Shown here: positions 62,253-64,000 of the stretch, one piece after another | How the letters are laid out: each line of letters starts with the position of its first letter | Position numbering within the stretch: position 1 is the stretch's first letter | Source of the DNA: Tuctoria greenei | Lineage: Eukaryota > Streptophyta > Magnoliopsida > Poales > Poaceae | Length of the DNA stretch: 64,000 nt | Assembly: GCA_036927565.1 (NCBI GenBank) | Contig: JAYESD010000005.1 | Coordinates: forward strand, 91,800,301 to 91,864,300 | Reading direction: 5' to 3' | Program-made: the position numbers and the translations under genes | Notes under the pieces: model-generated | Seen by the model: the letters and a program-made list of their open reading frames with translations, nothing else | Databases searched by the model: none | What the model was told of the DNA's origin: nothing

Positions 62253-64000
62253 ATGGATTGGTTGACCAAGTACCATGGGGTGATCCACTGCGCCACAAGG
62301 ACAGTCTCCTTGACCCATACCGATGGTACCAAGGTTGAGTTCTCTCCAGATCAAGCTCCAACACAGAGGATCAGGCTCAATCAAACTGAGTTTGCCGAAG
62401 AGATTCGAGTGGTCAGTGAATTCCCATACGTGTTCCCTGAGGAGTTACCGGGTATGTCTCCTGACCGTGAAATTGAATTCATCATTGAGCTAGTGCCTGG
62501 AACGGCTCCAATATATAAGAGGCCATATAGAATGGATGCAAAACAATTAGCCGAGCTAAAGGATCACATTAGAGAGTTGCTGGAGAAAGGGTATATCCGC
62601 CCTAGTTCATCACCTTGGGGTGCTCCTATGATATTCGTACCTAAGTAGGATGGCACTCAAAGATTGTGTGTGGATTATCATGCTTTGAATGCAGTGACCA
62701 TCAAGAATAAGTATCCACTGCCAAGGATTGAAGATTTGTTTGATTAGTTGCGAGGAGCATGTGTGTTCTCTAAGATTGATCTTCGTTCAAGTTACCACCA
62801 GTTGAAGATTCGACCATCGGATATTCCCAAGACTGCTTTTGTCTCTCGATACAGTCTTTATGAGTATACTGTTATCTCATTTGGGTTGACCAATGCTCCT
62901 GCTTACTTCATGTACCTCATGAACAAGGTATTTATGGAGTACATGGACAAGTTTGTGGTGGTATTCATCGATGACATCTTGATATTCTCCAAAAGTGAAG
63001 AAGAGCATGAGGAACACCTAAGGTTGGCGCTACAAAAGCTTAGAGAGCACCAATTGTACGCTAACTTCAATAAGTGTGAGTTTTGGTTGAAGCAAGTATC
63101 ATTCTTGAGACATGTCATATCAGAAGGAGGAATATCAGTGGATCCGGGTAAAGTGGCAGATGTTCTCAAGTGGGAGACGCCGGAAAATGTGGGTCACATC
63201 AGAAGCTTTTTGGGAATGGCTAGTTATTATCGACGATTTATTGAGGGATTTCAAAGATCTCTCGGCCGCTAACCAAGCTACTCGAGAAAGGAGCTACATT
63301 CAAATGGACACCGAAATGTGAAGCAAGCTTTGCCGAGTTGAAGAAGAGGTTGACCACTGCTCCAGTGTTGGTCATGCCGGATATGCAAAAGGAGTTCTGG
63401 GTCTATTGTGATGCTTCCGGACAAGGATTGGGATGTGTGTTGATGCAAGAGGGACATGTGGTGTCTTACGCTTCAAGACAACTCAAGAAGCATGAGAAGA
63501 ATTATCCGACCCATGATCTGGAGTTAACAGCTATAGTTCACGCACTGAAGATATGGAGACACTACCTGATCGAGAAAAGGACAGAAATCTACACCGACCA
63601 CAAAAGCTTGAAGTACATCTTCACTCAGCCGAACCTTAATCTTTGCCAACGAAGGTGGTTTGAGCTCATTAATGACTTCGATGTTGGGATCAACTATCAC
63701 CCTGGGAAGGCGAATGTGGGTGTAGATGCTTTGAGTAGGAAGGCACAATGCAATAGTAAGACGATCCAGGCTTATCAACCGCAGCTATGTGAGGAGTTTG
63801 CGAGATTAAACCTATGCATAGTGTCTAATACAGATGCGATAGTCATGGAAGTGGATTCCACATTGAAACAAGATATCAGAGAGGGCCAAAAGGAGGATAA
63901 GAAAATCCAAAAACTTAAGAAGCTGATGAAAATTGGTAAAGCCCCCGATTTCAGGGAAGATGAACAAGGAACCTTATGGTTAGGAAAGAGGATATGTGTG
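62253..64000 (+). pseudogene. Reverse transcriptase, RNase H and start of integrase of G6, cut by the window edge
   Basis: RT opens with VFPEELPGMSPDREIEFIIELVPGTAPIYKRPYRM and KGYIRPSSSPWGAPMIFVPK, a TAG, DGTQRLCVDYHALNAVTIKNKYPLPRIEDLFD, another TAG, then FSKIDLRSSYHQLKIRP and VVVFIDDILIFSKS (catalytic FIDD intact). A frameshift follows FIEGFQR. RNase H shows VYCDASGQGLGCVLMQEGHVVSYASRQL and TEIYTDHKSLKYIFTQ, then HPGKANVGVDALSRK. The integrase N-terminal linker (KDKKIQKLKKLMKIGKAP) runs off the end. Chromodomain, if present, lies outside. Confidence 0.88.

Larger units (their letters stand above)
48276..64000 (+). mobile_element. Ty3/gypsy chromovirus G6 (Tekay-like), 5' LTR interrupted by G5, continues past the window
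   Basis: The 5' LTR begins TGTAACACCC at 48276, is cut at 48834 by G5, and resumes after the gap at 58384, ending GGGTGTGACA at 59443. The primer site, ORF0, gag, protease, RT and RNase H follow on the plus strand. RT motifs (EIEFIIELVPGTAPIYKRPYRM, VDYHALNAVTIKNKYPLPRIEDLFD) are of the Tekay/Del type. That the two LTR pieces belong to one element is an inference from position, orientation and LTR order. Confidence 0.75.

Overview
This window looks like heterochromatic, transposon-packed DNA from a plant, most likely a grass. The evidence is a Tat-type Ty3/gypsy element with an antisense Transposase_28 ORF, a CACTA element with Transposase_24 and Transpos_assoc genes, and four chromovirus-type gypsy elements with initiator-Met-tRNA primer sites. 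Species cannot be named from the sequence. I see no cellular gene that is clearly whole, no rRNA or tRNA gene and no CRISPR array. Nearly all coding sequence belongs to mobile elements, most of it broken by stops and frameshifts. Element lineages below are assigned by recalled motifs, not by searches.

Layout. (1) 1-12092: element G1, minus strand, Tat-lineage Ty3/gypsy with two RNase H domains, an antisense gene at its 3' end, a 71-72 bp tandem array, and a 5' LTR carrying five G-box-like units at an exact 55 bp period. (2) 12290-32912: a LINE endonuclease fragment split by a defective CACTA element (12677-about 32635). The CACTA transposase gene is split by gypsy element G2 (15733-30313, target duplication ATATC). 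G2 is in turn split by a Ty1/copia element (16526-23902). (3) 33641-33896: a foldback MITE with a 10 bp target duplication. (4) 33971-46914: chromovirus G4 (target duplication TTCTG), whose integrase is split by gypsy element G3 (35531-42842, target duplication GAAAG). (5) 47236-48038: three exons with matching splice sites from a host-type tandem PHD-finger gene resembling EDM2. (6) 48276-64000: a plus-strand Tekay-like chromovirus G6 whose 5' LTR is split by G5, a minus-strand relative (48835 to an assembly gap at 58284-58383). G5's 3' LTR carries a hAT-type MITE with a perfect 8 bp duplication.

The most unusual feature is an extra ORF (ORF0) between the primer site and gag in both G5 and G6. 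In G5 it starts M-ARTKTTPRKSTGG, which matches the histone H3 tail at residues 1-4, 6 and 8-13 (plus P16, L20, A21). It continues into a conserved core of unknown function, a predicted helical segment and an acidic tail. G5 also encodes an integrase chromodomain, so one element pairs a histone-tail-like peptide with a domain family that reads histone tails.

Relative order of insertion from nesting: LINE, then CACTA, then G2, then copia; G4, then G3; PHD gene, then G6, then G5, then the hAT MITE.
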